From assembly GCF_022414535.1 (NCBI RefSeq), contig NZ_JADWYM010000012.1:62001-126000 (forward strand): 64,000 nt of DNA. Reading direction: 5' to 3'. The DNA is from Streptomyces sp. MUM 2J (GTDB taxonomy: Bacteria > Actinomycetota > Actinomycetes > Streptomycetales > Streptomycetaceae). Below are positions 42,458 to 51,838 of the stretch, in pieces. The position numbers were made by a program, and so were the translations under genes. Below the pieces are notes generated by a model, which made no database searches, was not told the DNA's origin, and saw nothing but the letters and a program-made list of their open reading frames with translations. Numbering within the stretch: position 1 is the stretch's first letter; every line of letters starts with the position of its first letter.

Positions 42458-44070
42458 ACGCCTTCGACTCGGGGACGCAGACCACCGTCCTGGTGCTGTT
42501 CACCGCACTGGTCACCGTCACACTGCTCATGTGCGTGATGGCGGGGCCGGAACGCGACGACCTGACGAACTTCTACACCGGCTACCGCTCCCTCACCCCG
42601 CTCCAGAACGGTCTGGCGATCGCGGGCGACTACATCTCCGCGGCCACGGTGCTGAGCACCACCGGCATCATCGCGCTCGCCGGATACGACGGCTACGTCC
42701 TCGCGGTCAGCACCGCCCTGTCCCTGGTGCTGCTGATGTTCCTGCTGGCCGAACCCCTGCGCAACGCGGGCCGGTTCACCATGGGTGACGTCCTGGCCCG
42801 CAACATGCCGGGACGGAGCGTGCGTGTCGCGTCCTGCGTGGTGACGTTGTCGGCGACCCTTCCCTTCCTGGTCGTCCAGCTCTCCGGGGCAGGCTCGCTG
42901 CTCACCTTCATCCTCAACATCCCGCACGTGGCGGGCGCCAGGACGGCGAGCATCGTCATCGTCGGCAGCCTGATGATCATCTACGCGGCGCTCGGCGGGA
43001 TGAGAGGTACCGCGCTCATCCAGATGATCAAGATCGTGCTCCTGCTCGGCACCAGCGTCGTCGTCGCCGCTCTCGTGCTGAACCGCTTCGACTGGAACCT
43101 CGGCGACGTGCTCAGGGCGGCCCAGCACGGCAGCGGCGCAGGCCCCGCCTACCTCCAGCAGGGCCTTCAGCTGGGCACGTCGGCCGTCGACCGGCTGGAC
43201 TTCGTCGGTCTTCAGATCACCGTCGTCCTCGGCGCGGCCTGCCTGCCGCACATCACCATGCGCCTGTACTCCGCACAGGACGCGCCGGCCGTGCGTCGCT
43301 CGATGTCGTGGGCGGTGGGCACGGTCACCACGTTCTGCCTCCTCGTGATCATCATGGGTACGGGGGCGGCGGCGCTGGTGGGGTCGCGGTACATCACCGC
43401 CACCGACCCGCACGGCAGAACGTCGGTGCTCATGCTCTCGCAGGTGCTCGGCGGCGCCCCCACCTCCGCAGGCTCGACGATCCTCTACTCTGCCGTGGCC
43501 GGCATGGTGTTCATCACCCTGCTGTCGTCGGTCGCGGGGATGACGCTGGCCGCGGCCTCCTCGCTCGCCCACGACCTGTTCGCCCACGCGGCGCGGCGGG
43601 GACGGGCCGAGCCGCGTACGGAGATGACGGTGGCCGCGTGGACGAGCGTGGCCGTGGGCATCATCGCCATCGGTCTCTCCACCCTGGTCCAGAACTGGGA
43701 CGTCGGCGTGCTGACCACTCTGGCCATCTGCATGGGCGCGTCCGCAGTCGCACCCGCGCTCACCTACTCCCTGTTCTGGCTAGGATTCACGCGCACCGGC
43801 CTGCTGGCCACCCTGTACGGCGGCGCGGCCTGCGCGCTGCTGCTCATGGTCTTCTCCAAGGCCGTTTCCGGCACACCGTCCGCCATCTTCCCGGACGCCG
43901 ACTTCGACCTCTTCCCCATGCAGTCCACCGGGCTGGTGTCCATCCCCTTCGGCTACCTGGCGGGGTGGCTGGGCAGTCGGCTGGACCACCGCCGCCGCAC
44001 CGCCGCGAGCCTTGAGAGCCGGCGGCTGTACGAGGAGAGCGAGGCACGGCTGCTCGCCGCAGCCGAATGA
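42454..44070 (+). CDS. Sodium:solute symporter (SSS family, ActP-like)
   Basis: A 538-residue inner-membrane transporter with about 13 hydrophobic segments. Family landmarks include the early RDDLTNFYTGYRSLTPLQNG with GDYISAATVL, the internal IIYAALGGMRGTALIQMIK, and TLLSSVAGMTLAAASSLAHD. ActP-like members carry acetate or other monocarboxylates; the substrate here is unknown. ATG overlaps the DUF485 stop. The shared palindromes suggest co-regulation with the MDR/SDR operon, perhaps uptake and oxidation of one compound. Confidence 0.9.
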   Translation: MNAFDSGTQTTVLVLFTALVTVTLLMCVMAGPERDDLTNFYTGYRSLTPLQNGLAIAGDYISAATVLSTTGIIALAGYDGYVLAVSTALSLVLLMFLLAEPLRNAGRFTMGDVLARNMPGRSVRVASCVVTLSATLPFLVVQLSGAGSLLTFILNIPHVAGARTASIVIVGSLMIIYAALGGMRGTALIQMIKIVLLLGTSVVVAALVLNRFDWNLGDVLRAAQHGSGAGPAYLQQGLQLGTSAVDRLDFVGLQITVVLGAACLPHITMRLYSAQDAPAVRRSMSWAVGTVTTFCLLVIIMGTGAAALVGSRYITATDPHGRTSVLMLSQVLGGAPTSAGSTILYSAVAGMVFITLLSSVAGMTLAAASSLAHDLFAHAARRGRAEPRTEMTVAAWTSVAVGIIAIGLSTLVQNWDVGVLTTLAICMGASAVAPALTYSLFWLGFTRTGLLATLYGGAACALLLMVFSKAVSGTPSAIFPDADFDLFPMQSTGLVSIPFGYLAGWLGSRLDHRRRTAASLESRRLYEESEARLLAAAE

Positions 44071-44447
44071 CCCCGAGGGTGTGGGCGGGCTGCGCGCACG
44101 GCCACGGTGCCGCCGCAGCAGTCCGCCCGGGCCCCGGTCGCGTGACGGTTCGCTCCGCCCCGGCCGCCGCAGGGCCGCGTCGGCGCTCGGCGCCCTTTCA
44201 CACGGGCTGATCGCCTTGTCGGCTCCGGCGTCGCAGCCGCCGCTGTTCCGTTCGCCGCCGCTCGACCGGTCACGCCCGGTGGGAGCGCAGCCTCCCCTGC
44301 CGCGTGGCGGCCCGCGTGCTGCCGGGGCCCAGCTGGGCTCCACCACGGTGTCCGGGGCGTCCAGGCCGGTGCCGGTCGGCTCCTCGAAGCGGCGCAGCCG
44401 GTCCTTACGACATGGACATGCAAGAGCCGCGCGCGAAACCCGCGCGG

Positions 44448-44482
44448 GATGCTCCCGCGCGGGAAACCCGCGCGGGAGCATC
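44448..44482. repeat. Perfect 16-bp inverted repeat with AAA loop
   Basis: Arms GATGCTCCCGCGCGGG (44448-44463) and CCCGCGCGGGAGCATC (44467-44482) pair completely around AAA. GAAACCCGCGCGGGA also occurs twice directly (44435-44449 and 44463-44477), so alternative stems are possible. It may serve as a bidirectional terminator or be a mobile-repeat remnant. Confidence 0.85.
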
Positions 44483-44520
44483 GGTGACCTGCGCCGGCGT
44501 CTCCCCCCTCCTCCGCCGCC

Positions 44521-44703
44521 GCGGCCACCGCCGCCCTGGTCGGCGAGGAGGGCACCCGTGGCCTGCCCGTGGTCGGTGACGCCACGGATCGCGGCCAATC
44601 CTCGGCCATGGTCGCCGAGCCCCTCCGTGAACTCGGCGTGCTCGACGCGATGGTGGTCAACGTCGGCGGTCTGGTGGTCGACGGTTTGCTGAACTCCGTC
44701 TGA
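44521..44703 (+). pseudogene. Relic of a short-chain dehydrogenase gene
   Basis: The frame ending at the TGA of 44701 reads AALVGEEGTRGLPVVGDATD, then LRELGVLDAMVVNVGGLVVD. This resembles the middle of an SDR (the strand-loop before the NAG motif) but has no cofactor motif, no YxxxK and no start. A stop at 44485 lies just upstream. It appears to be a decayed fragment about 60 codons long, unrelated in frame to its neighbours. Confidence 0.5.
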
Positions 44704-44732
44704 GCACGTGGGCGACGGTCCGCCCCGCCGGC

Positions 44733-46010
44733 TCACTTCGTGAGCGGGCCGAACTCCTTGCGGGTGTCCACCGGCTCCCCGAACACCTGCCACCGCTCGC
44801 CCTTGAACCGCATCAGCTGCATCGTCTCGATCGGGAAGGCGTCGCCGGGGCCCGTGGACAGGGTGACACCGGGCAGCAGCAGTCCCACCTTCACGTCCTT
44901 GAGGTTGCGCACCGCGTCCCGCAGCCCTTCCCTGGTCGGGCACTTCATCGTGTCCAGGGCCTTGTGGAGGCTGGAGGCGACGGCCCAGCCGTAGGCGTTG
45001 AACTGGTTGGCCGGGTCGGCGTCGGGGGCGTACTTGTGCAGGGCGTCGCGGTAGGCCTTCATCTCGGGGTCGTTCGCCCACTGCGGGTCGGCGGGGTCCT
45101 TGAAGTAGGTCGCCGAGACTACGCCCTGCACGTTCTCGAACCCGACGGGCCGGAGCACGGCGGCGGACGCGGCCACGTTGTTCACGATGTGCAGCGGGTT
45201 CCACTTGGTGTTCTTGGCGTCGGCGGCGAGGGCCTGGCTGCCGAACTTGGGGGTGGTGACGTCCAGCAGCACGTCCGCCCCGGAGCGGGCGAGGTTCGTC
45301 ATCTGGGCCGACACGGAGGGGTCGGTGACCTCGTAGCTCTCCTCGGCGACCACCTGGATGCCACTGCCCGCGACGGCCTTCTTGAACCCGCCGAGCAGGT
45401 CCTTGCCGAAGTCGTCGTTCTGGTAGAGGACCGCCACCCTGGCGTTGGGCCGCTCGTCCTTGAGGTACTTGGCGTACACCCGGGCCTCGGCCACGTAGTT
45501 GGGCTGCCACCCGATGGTCCAGGGATGCTGGTCGTCGGTGCCCCAGACGGAGGCGCCGGTGGCGACGAAGGGCTGCGGCACCTTCTGCTTGCCGAGGTAG
45601 TCCCACACGGCCGCCGTGGAGGGAGTGCCCAGGGTCTGGAACACGGCGAAGACCTTCTCCTGCTCGACGAGTCTGCGGGCCTCCTCGACCGCCTTGGGCG
45701 GTTGGTAGCCGTCGTCGCGGACGACGAACTCCACCTTGCGGCCGTCTATGCCGCCCTGCTCGTTGACGTACTTGAAGTAGGCGGCCACGCCCTTGCTGAT
45801 CGTGCCGTACGCGGAGGCGGGTCCCGACAGGGGGTAGATGCCGCCCAGCTTGACGGTCGTGTCGGTGATGCCGGTGGTCTGCTGGCCCTTGCACGCACCG
45901 TCGGCGGCGGTGTCCTGGGCGTCCTGCCCTCGCCGGCTGCTGCACGCGGTTGCGGTGAGCAGGGCGGCTGTCACGGCTGCGGCTGCCCGCAGAGCGGTCG
46001 TCTTGCGCAT
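44733..46010 (-). CDS. livK: Branched-chain amino-acid-type ABC substrate-binding lipoprotein
   Basis: A 425-residue periplasmic-binding-protein homologue (Peripla_BP_6). The signal peptide ends at Cys23 (TATAC-SS), so it is a lipoprotein, though the lipobox -3 residue is Ala. Mature-domain marks are VKLGGIYPLSGPASAYG, VNEQGGIDGRKVEF and NAYGWAVASSL. The second ATG (46010) is preferred because AAAAGGA lies nine bases before it; the first ATG (46019) overlaps the livM stop but has no spacing. Last gene of livG-F-H-M-K. The ligand could be amino acids, amides or aromatic acids. Confidence 0.87.
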   Translation of the reverse strand: MRKTTALRAAAAVTAALLTATACSSRRGQDAQDTAADGACKGQQTTGITDTTVKLGGIYPLSGPASAYGTISKGVAAYFKYVNEQGGIDGRKVEFVVRDDGYQPPKAVEEARRLVEQEKVFAVFQTLGTPSTAAVWDYLGKQKVPQPFVATGASVWGTDDQHPWTIGWQPNYVAEARVYAKYLKDERPNARVAVLYQNDDFGKDLLGGFKKAVAGSGIQVVAEESYEVTDPSVSAQMTNLARSGADVLLDVTTPKFGSQALAADAKNTKWNPLHIVNNVAASAAVLRPVGFENVQGVVSATYFKDPADPQWANDPEMKAYRDALHKYAPDADPANQFNAYGWAVASSLHKALDTMKCPTREGLRDAVRNLKDVKVGLLLPGVTLSTGPGDAFPIETMQLMRFKGERWQVFGEPVDTRKEFGPLTK

Positions 46011-46015
46011 GTGTT

Positions 46016-47179
46016 TCATTCCTTTTCCGTCGTGCGGGGCGGTGCGCCCACGGGTTCGGCGTCGGCGGCTGCGGGGTCGGCAACCGCGGGGTCCGCAGGG
46101 TCGGGAGTCGGGGAGGGTCCGGATTCCGCCGGCGACCCCGGTTCGGCATCGGGTGCGGACGCGGCCTCGGGCGTCCGGTCCAGGGTGGCGGTGGGGCGGG
46201 GCGGACGACGGGCGACGGCACCCAGGACACGGCCCGGCAGACCGGCCAGTCCCGTCGGGGCCACGAACATCACCGTGATGATCAGCAGGCCGAACACCAC
46301 TCCCGGTGCCGCCTCGCTCAGGTCCTGGGAGACGCTCGGCACGTACATCACGAACGCCGCGCCCAGCAGGGGGCCGTACAGCGAGGCGAGCCCTCCGACC
46401 ACCAGGCCGGCCAGCAGGGTGATGGACAGGACGAAGCTGAAGGAGTCGGGCGAGACGAAGCCGATCACCCAGGTGTACAGGCACCCGGCGACCCCGGCGA
46501 ACATCGCGCTCCACGCGAAGGCGAGGGTCTTGTGCAGCGACAGCCGCACGCCCATGACCTCGGCGGCGCCCTCGTTGTCCCGCACCGCGCGCAGCGCCCG
46601 GCCGACCCGGGAACGCAGCAGGTTCCGGGCGAGCAGCAGGGCCGCCGCGGCGACGGCGAGGACGACGAAGTACGTCCACTGGTCCTCTGCCAGCCCGCTC
46701 CACACGGGCGGCTGCAGCTTGTCCACGGTCAGGCCCATGGATCCGCCCGTCACCGGTTCGAGCCGCTTGAGCAAGGGCGGCAGGAACACCGCGAACGAAA
46801 GGGTGACCAGGGCGAGGTACAGCCCGCGCAGCCGTAGGGCCGGCACTCCGAACCCGAGGCCCAGCAGGAAGCATCCGGCGGCCGCGACCGGCAGCGTGGC
46901 CGGGTGGCCGGTGTCGTACCGGTCGAGCATGACCGCCGTCGTGTAGGCCCCCGCCGCGAAGAACGCGCCGTGCCCGAGCGAGATCTGCCCGCCGAAGCCG
47001 ACCAGCAGGTTCAGGCCGGCCAGCGCCACCGCGTAGAGCAGCACCATGGTGAGTTGGAAGACCTGGAAGGGGGCGAAGTAGAAGGGTGCGGCGACGGCGG
47101 CGGCCGCGAGGAGCACGGTGAGCGCGGCCCGCAGCGGCCGGACGCGGCCGGTGCCGAGTACCGTGGTGACGTCGTTCAT
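46016..47179 (-). CDS. livM: Branched-chain amino-acid-type ABC permease LivM
   Basis: A 387-residue permease with eight to nine membrane segments. LivM marks are LNLLVGFGGQISLGHGAFFAAGAY, LRLRGLYLALVTLSF, VGRALRAVRDNEGAAEVMGV and GVVFGLLIITVMF. An acidic Pro/Ala/Asp-rich tail of about 65 residues is unusual and probably cytoplasmic. ATG overlaps the livH stop (ATGA). It pairs with LivH to form the translocation pore. Confidence 0.92.
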   Translation of the reverse strand: MNDVTTVLGTGRVRPLRAALTVLLAAAAVAAPFYFAPFQVFQLTMVLLYAVALAGLNLLVGFGGQISLGHGAFFAAGAYTTAVMLDRYDTGHPATLPVAAAGCFLLGLGFGVPALRLRGLYLALVTLSFAVFLPPLLKRLEPVTGGSMGLTVDKLQPPVWSGLAEDQWTYFVVLAVAAAALLLARNLLRSRVGRALRAVRDNEGAAEVMGVRLSLHKTLAFAWSAMFAGVAGCLYTWVIGFVSPDSFSFVLSITLLAGLVVGGLASLYGPLLGAAFVMYVPSVSQDLSEAAPGVVFGLLIITVMFVAPTGLAGLPGRVLGAVARRPPRPTATLDRTPEAASAPDAEPGSPAESGPSPTPDPADPAVADPAAADAEPVGAPPRTTEKE

Positions 47180-48066
47180 GCGCGCTCCACCGCCGCCCGT
47201 CCGAACAGGCCCTGGGGCCGCACCAGCAGCACCGCCAGAATGATCATCAGAGGGACGCCCACCTTCAGATCGGCACCGATCACGTCCACGTACGCACCGG
47301 TCAACGTCTCGGCGACGCCCACGACCACGCCGCCGACGACCGCGCCGACCGGGCTGTCGAAACCACCGAGGGTGGCCGCGGCGAACGCGTAGATCAGCAC
47401 CCCGCCCATCATGTTGGGCTCCAGGAACAGCACCGGGGCGACGAGCACCCCCGACACCGCGCCGACCGTCGCGGCCAGCCCCCAGCCGAGCATCAGCACC
47501 CGGCCCACCCGGATGCCCGACAGCCGGGCGGAGGCGGGGTTGCAGGCCACGGCCCGCATCACCAGCCCGATGGAGGTGTGCTGGAACAGCAGGTACAGCA
47601 GGCCCATCACGAGGGCCACCACGCCGAGGATCCCGAGCGTCGCCCCGTCCAGGCGCACCCCGGCCAGGTCGATCCCGCCGTCGGGGAACGGCTGCGGGAA
47701 GTCCTTCACGGTGAACGACCAGATCAGGCCGGCCAGCGCGTTGACGAAGATGAAGAGGCCGACCGTGACGATGACCACCGTCAGCTCGGGCGCGCCCCGC
47801 ACGGGCCGGATGACGATCCGCTCGACCAGCATGCCGCCCGCGAAGGAGACCGCGAGGGTGACCGGCAGCGCCAGCCAGAACGGCATCCCGGACGCCACCA
47901 ACTGCCAGGCGACGTACGTCGAGAGCATGGCCAGCTCGCCCTGCGCGAAGTTGACGATCCCGGTGAACCGGTGAATCAGCACCAGGGCCAGCGCCAGGCT
48001 GGCGTACACCGCACCGGAGCCCAGTCCTTCCACCACTTGCTGCAACAGTTCGGTCACGGCGCTCAC
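47176..48066 (-). CDS. livH: Branched-chain amino-acid-type ABC permease LivH
   Basis: A 296-residue permease with about eight helices. GLGSGAVYASLALALVLIHRFTG with IVNFAQGELAML is the classical LivH start; MRAVACNPASARLSGI is the coupling loop to the ATPases. GTG at 48066 overlaps the livF stop (GTGA). Length and spacing are normal for the family. Confidence 0.93.
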   Translation of the reverse strand: MSAVTELLQQVVEGLGSGAVYASLALALVLIHRFTGIVNFAQGELAMLSTYVAWQLVASGMPFWLALPVTLAVSFAGGMLVERIVIRPVRGAPELTVVIVTVGLFIFVNALAGLIWSFTVKDFPQPFPDGGIDLAGVRLDGATLGILGVVALVMGLLYLLFQHTSIGLVMRAVACNPASARLSGIRVGRVLMLGWGLAATVGAVSGVLVAPVLFLEPNMMGGVLIYAFAAATLGGFDSPVGAVVGGVVVGVAETLTGAYVDVIGADLKVGVPLMIILAVLLVRPQGLFGRAAVERA

Positions 48067-48863
48067 CCGGCCTTCCGGGAGCGGACGGACACGCCCAGGT
48101 ACACCTCGGCGACCTGGCCGTCCTCACGGATCTGTGCGGCCGGTCCGGACAGCACCAGGCGGCCGGCCTCCAGTACGTGGGCCCGGTGCGCTATGTCCAG
48201 CGCCAGCTGGGCGTTCTGCTCGACGACGACCACGGTGGTGCGCTCCTCCTCGTTGACGGCACGGACGATCTCGAACAGCTCACGGGTGACCAGCGGCGCG
48301 AGCCCGAGGGACGGCTCGTCCAGGAGCAGCAGCGCGGGCCGCAGCATCAGCGCCCTGCCGATGGCGAGCATCTGCTGCTCCCCGCCACTGAGGCTGCCGG
48401 CGGCCTGGCGCGACCGCCGGCGCAGTACCGGGAAGTAGCCGTGGACGCGCTCCAGGTCGGCCGCCACGGCCGCACGTCCGGCGCGGCCCCGTCTCCGGAG
48501 GCCGGTGCGCAGGTGGGCGCCGACGCGCAGGTTCTCCTCGACGGTCAGGTCGTTGAAGGTGCCCCGGCCCTCGGGGACGTGCGCCACGCCGAGCCTGGCG
48601 GCCTGTTCGGGCGAGCGGCCCAGCAGCTCGGTGCCGTCCAGGGTGACCGAGCCGCGGCCGCGGACCATGCCGCACAGGGCCCGCAGCGTCGTGGTCTTGC
48701 CCGCGCCGTTGGGCCCCAGGATCGCGCACACCTCACCGCGGGCGACGGAGAAGTCGAGGCCCTGCAGCACACGTGCCTGGCCGTATCCGGCGTGCAGGCC
48801 GGATACGTTCAGGAAGGCCTCCTCGGCAGGTGCCCGGCCCCGGGTGGAGGGCTGCTCGCTCAT
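48063..48863 (-). CDS. livF: ABC ATPase LivF
   Basis: A 266-residue ATP-binding subunit. Walker A GPNGAGKTTT, signature SLSGGEQQMLAIGRAL and Walker B LLLLDEPSLGLAP are intact, in LivF style. ATG at 48863 begins MSEQPSTRG, a 25-residue hydrophilic lead before the ATPase core, and overlaps the livG stop. It works with LivG to energise LivH/LivM. Confidence 0.93.
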   Translation of the reverse strand: MSEQPSTRGRAPAEEAFLNVSGLHAGYGQARVLQGLDFSVARGEVCAILGPNGAGKTTTLRALCGMVRGRGSVTLDGTELLGRSPEQAARLGVAHVPEGRGTFNDLTVEENLRVGAHLRTGLRRRGRAGRAAVAADLERVHGYFPVLRRRSRQAAGSLSGGEQQMLAIGRALMLRPALLLLDEPSLGLAPLVTRELFEIVRAVNEEERTTVVVVEQNAQLALDIAHRAHVLEAGRLVLSGPAAQIREDGQVAEVYLGVSVRSRKAG

Positions 48864-49618
48864 GCAGCCACCCCCAGGTACGCCTCGACGACCGCCGGAT
48901 CGCGCTGGATCTCCTCGGGCGAGCCGTCGGCGATCTTCCGGCCGAAGTCGAGGCAGACCACCTTGTCGCACAGGTCCATCACGAATCCCATGTGGTGTTC
49001 GACCACGACGAGCGTGAGGTCGAACTCCTGGCGCACCGACCGGACCAGGTCCGCGAACTCACCGACCTCGCCGTGGCTGAGCCCGTTGACGGGTTCGTCG
49101 AGCAGGAGCAGCCGGGGCCGTACCGCGAGCGCCCGCGCCAGTTCGACGCGTTTGAGCGTGCCGAACGGCAGCCCCGAGGCGGGGTGGTCGGCCACCTCCG
49201 CCAGGCCGAGCCGCAGCAGCAGGTCGTCGGCCTGCGCACGCAGCTCCCTCTCCTCCCGCCTCACGCGCGGCAGCCGCAGCGCCGCGGCCAGGTGCCCGGT
49301 GCGCCCGCGGGTGTGCGCGCCGACCATGACGTTCTCCCTGACCGTGAGCTGCGGGAACAGGCCCAGGTTCTGAAAGGTGCGGGCGATGCCTCGCCCGGCC
49401 ACGGCGTGCGGGGGGAGGGCCAGCAGGTCCTCCCCCTCGAACCGCACGTCTCCTCCGTCGGGGACGCAGCGCCTGGTGAGGCAGTTGAACAGGGTGGTCT
49501 TGCCGGCGCCGTTGGGCCCGATGAGCCCCACGGCGGTGCCCGGCTCGACGGTGAACGCGACACCGTCCAGTGCCGTGATGCCGCCGAAACGCACGGTGAT
49601 ACCGTCGACCGCGAGCAT
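48860..49618 (-). CDS. livG: ABC ATPase LivG, first gene of the transporter operon
   Basis: A 252-residue ATP-binding subunit. Walker A GPNGAGKTTLFNCLTR and the LivG-specific GRGIARTFQNLGLFPQLTV are clear; the signature is the degenerate LPFGTLKRVELARAL; Walker B is LLLLDEPVNGL. It opens the operon and is divergent from a PucR regulator across 190 bases that hold an 18-bp palindrome (49692-49709). Confidence 0.92.
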   Translation of the reverse strand: MLAVDGITVRFGGITALDGVAFTVEPGTAVGLIGPNGAGKTTLFNCLTRRCVPDGGDVRFEGEDLLALPPHAVAGRGIARTFQNLGLFPQLTVRENVMVGAHTRGRTGHLAAALRLPRVRREERELRAQADDLLLRLGLAEVADHPASGLPFGTLKRVELARALAVRPRLLLLDEPVNGLSHGEVGEFADLVRSVRQEFDLTLVVVEHHMGFVMDLCDKVVCLDFGRKIADGSPEEIQRDPAVVEAYLGVAA

Positions 49619-49691
49619 GAATGACGCCCCTTCCGACGTGCTGGGGGGGGTGGGCGAGCGTCACAGTAGGTGGGGGCGTTCCGGCCGCACA

Positions 49692-49709
49692 TTGGGTGTG
49701 AGCACCCAA
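49692..49709. promoter_or_regulatory. Palindrome TTGGGTG-N4-CACCCAA between liv operon and PucR gene
   Basis: Perfect 7-bp arms with a TGAG spacer stand about midway in the divergent region: 74 bases from livG and 100 bases from the PucR start. It is a natural candidate operator for the PucR or TetR regulator encoded next door. Binding is inferred. Confidence 0.6.
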
Positions 49710-49808
49710 CTTGCCCGCCGCCGAACTGTGCGCCGCGCACAGGTCCCGGGAGATGTCTCACGCCGGGCCTGTTGACGGAGCACGAGGCCGGCGGCGACGA
49801 TCGGCGGC

Positions 49809-51104
49809 ATGCCCAGCGGTCCTGCCCTCGGCCCTCCCTCGCTCTCCGAACCGCTCCGCCGGGAGCGGCGGCGGATCCTGCACGCCGTCCACGACCGGGT
49901 GGAGGAGGTGGCGGAGACCGCCGTCGAGGTGATGCGCGCGGAGATCCCGTCGTACGCGCTGCAGGACGAGCGCTTCTTCGACGAGGTGCGGGAGCAGGTG
50001 CTGGAGCACTACCGGATGCAGCTGGCGGCGTTGGCCGGGGACCGCGAGATGGCTGCCGAAGACCTGGTCTTCAGCCGGGCGGCGGCCATGCGCCGGGCCC
50101 GCGCGGGATTCGCCCTGGAGGACTGGATCAGTGCCTTCCGGGTCGGCCGGCAGGTCATGTGGGACGCGATGCTGGACTGCGCGGGCACGTCCGCCGAGGC
50201 CCAGCAGGCCGCGCTGTCCCTCGTCACCCCGCTGATGCGGTACGTCGACTACGCCAGCACCCATGCCGCGCAGGCCTACGTCGAGTACCAGCAGCACGTG
50301 GTGGCGGACGCGGACCGGGAGCGGCGGGATCTCCTGGACCAGCTCCTGGCCGGGACGGCACCGTCGCGCGGTCTGCTGTTCGCGGCGGCACAGGCGTACG
50401 GCATCGGACCGCGTTCGCCGATGATGGCGGTCGTGGCCGTCTGCGTCGCCGACACGTGCTCGGGGGATCACGCCTCGGCCGAGAGCGGGTACGCCACGAG
50501 CGCGTCGATGAGTGTCGCCGGGCCCTGGGCGGGCCGGACCCTGGTGGTCGTGCGTCACGGCGAGGTGGTGGCCGTACCCGTGCTCAGGGCCGGTATGGAC
50601 GCGGACGACGTGTGCGCCCACTTCGAGGCCGTGCAGGAGCGGCTCGCGCGAAAGGGCACCATGCTCTGCATGGGCATCAGCACGGTCGCCCGGGGCGCGC
50701 TGGAGCTGCCGCGCGCGTACGAGGAGGCGCGGGCGGCTCTCGACCTGGTGCCGAGCGGGGGCGGGGTGGCGGCGCTGCCGCGGCTGTCGCCGTTCGACTA
50801 CCTGGCGCTGCGTGCCGACGACCTCGCCCGTCAGCTGGTCGATCCCCGCGTACGCGTCCTGCTGGAGGAGGACCGCAGGCGTGGTGACACACTGGCCGCC
50901 ACCGTACGGGCCTTCGCGGAGGCGGATCTCAATCTCCGGCTGGCCGCCGAACGGCTGCGGGTGCACCACAACACAGCCCACTACCGGCTGCGCCGGATCG
51001 AGGAACGCACCGGCCGCAATCCGCGCCGGATCGCCGACCTCCTGGAACTACTGGTCGCCCTCGCCATCCGCGACGGGGCCGGGGAAGGTGGTGATGGCCG
51101 GTGA
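49809..51104 (+). CDS. PucR-family transcriptional regulator
   Basis: A 431-residue regulator with a helical N-terminal sensory half (ILHAVHDRVEEVAETAVEVM) and C-terminal helix-turn-helix RLRVHHNTAHYRLRRIEERT. It is divergent from the liv operon and overlaps the TetR gene downstream (GTGA). This suggests a local two-regulator control unit for the transporter. It is similar in design to the regulator at 37784-38956. The effector is unknown. Confidence 0.88.
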   Translation: MPSGPALGPPSLSEPLRRERRRILHAVHDRVEEVAETAVEVMRAEIPSYALQDERFFDEVREQVLEHYRMQLAALAGDREMAAEDLVFSRAAAMRRARAGFALEDWISAFRVGRQVMWDAMLDCAGTSAEAQQAALSLVTPLMRYVDYASTHAAQAYVEYQQHVVADADRERRDLLDQLLAGTAPSRGLLFAAAQAYGIGPRSPMMAVVAVCVADTCSGDHASAESGYATSASMSVAGPWAGRTLVVVRHGEVVAVPVLRAGMDADDVCAHFEAVQERLARKGTMLCMGISTVARGALELPRAYEEARAALDLVPSGGGVAALPRLSPFDYLALRADDLARQLVDPRVRVLLEEDRRRGDTLAATVRAFAEADLNLRLAAERLRVHHNTAHYRLRRIEERTGRNPRRIADLLELLVALAIRDGAGEGGDGR

Positions 51105-51766
51105 GCGGCGTCGTGGAGTCCGCCGGGAGCGGGGCGGCGCGTCGGCTGCCGGGCGGGCAGGGGGCCACAGGCCTGCCGGAGGAGCAGGCGGCGCAGAACG
51201 GAACGGTCCGGCGTGTGCTGCTGGACGCCGCGCTGGAGGTGTTCGCCGAGCGCGGTTACACCGACGCCGGCCTCACCGAGATCGCGGCGCGCTCCGGCAT
51301 CCCGGTGGGCAGCCTCTTCCAGCACTACGGCGGAAAGCGAGGTCTCTACCTCGCCCTCTGGGAGGAGTTCCGGGAGGAGCAGGAGCGCCGGACCGCGGCC
51401 ACGCTGGCCGCCGAGCGCGGTCGCGGTGTGGACGACCCGATCGCCCTCTTCATGGCGGGAGCCAGGGCGTACCTGGAGGGTGCCTGGGACAACCGGAGGC
51501 TCGGCAGACTCCTGCTGGAGGACGACGGCCCCGCGGGCTTCGACGCGCTGCGCCGCCAGTGGGACCGCGCGTGGGTGCGGCGCAACGCCCGGCTGCTGGA
51601 GGTGGACGAGCGGCGACGCGCCGGTCGGGTCCGGGTGAGCGTACTGACCACCGTCATCGGAGGAGCCGCGCGCGAACTGGGCGACTGCGCGGACGAGCCG
51701 GAGGCCCGGGAGATCGTGGACGAGGTGTGCGGGATCCTGATCCACCTGTCGGCACCGCCCGGCTGA
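51101..51766 (+). CDS. TetR-family transcriptional regulator
   Basis: A 221-residue repressor. The DNA-binding domain runs from about residue 36: LLDAALEVFAERGYTDAGLT, then EIAARSGIPVGSLFQHYGGK with RGLYLALWEEF. A 35-residue hydrophilic lead precedes it, and the C-terminal ligand domain is of unknown specificity. The GTG start overlaps the PucR stop, so the two are coupled. It is the only TetR gene in the window, hence a candidate for the paired palindromes at 41753 and 41922, though it is 9 kb away. Confidence 0.9.
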   Translation: MSGVVESAGSGAARRLPGGQGATGLPEEQAAQNGTVRRVLLDAALEVFAERGYTDAGLTEIAARSGIPVGSLFQHYGGKRGLYLALWEEFREEQERRTAATLAAERGRGVDDPIALFMAGARAYLEGAWDNRRLGRLLLEDDGPAGFDALRRQWDRAWVRRNARLLEVDERRRAGRVRVSVLTTVIGGAARELGDCADEPEAREIVDEVCGILIHLSAPPG

Positions 51767-51838
51767 AACGGTCCGGCCGGGGCAGGGGCGACGGCGCACG
51801 CCCGGCACCGATCCCGGGGCGGGCAGCCCCCGGGCGTT

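Larger units (their letters stand above)
44071..44732. other. Intergenic region, 662 bases, with hairpin and gene relic
   Basis: Between the convergent symporter (plus) and the substrate-binding protein (minus). It holds a strong 16-bp hairpin (44448-44482) and a fragment of an SDR gene (44521-44703). The first 370 bases show no gene. Confidence 0.7.

Noticed and set aside
44727..44745. GCTCAC-TTC-GTGAGC hairpin at the end of the substrate-binding protein gene
   Set aside because: It overlaps the stop codon and has only six base pairs, so it is unlikely to be a real terminator.
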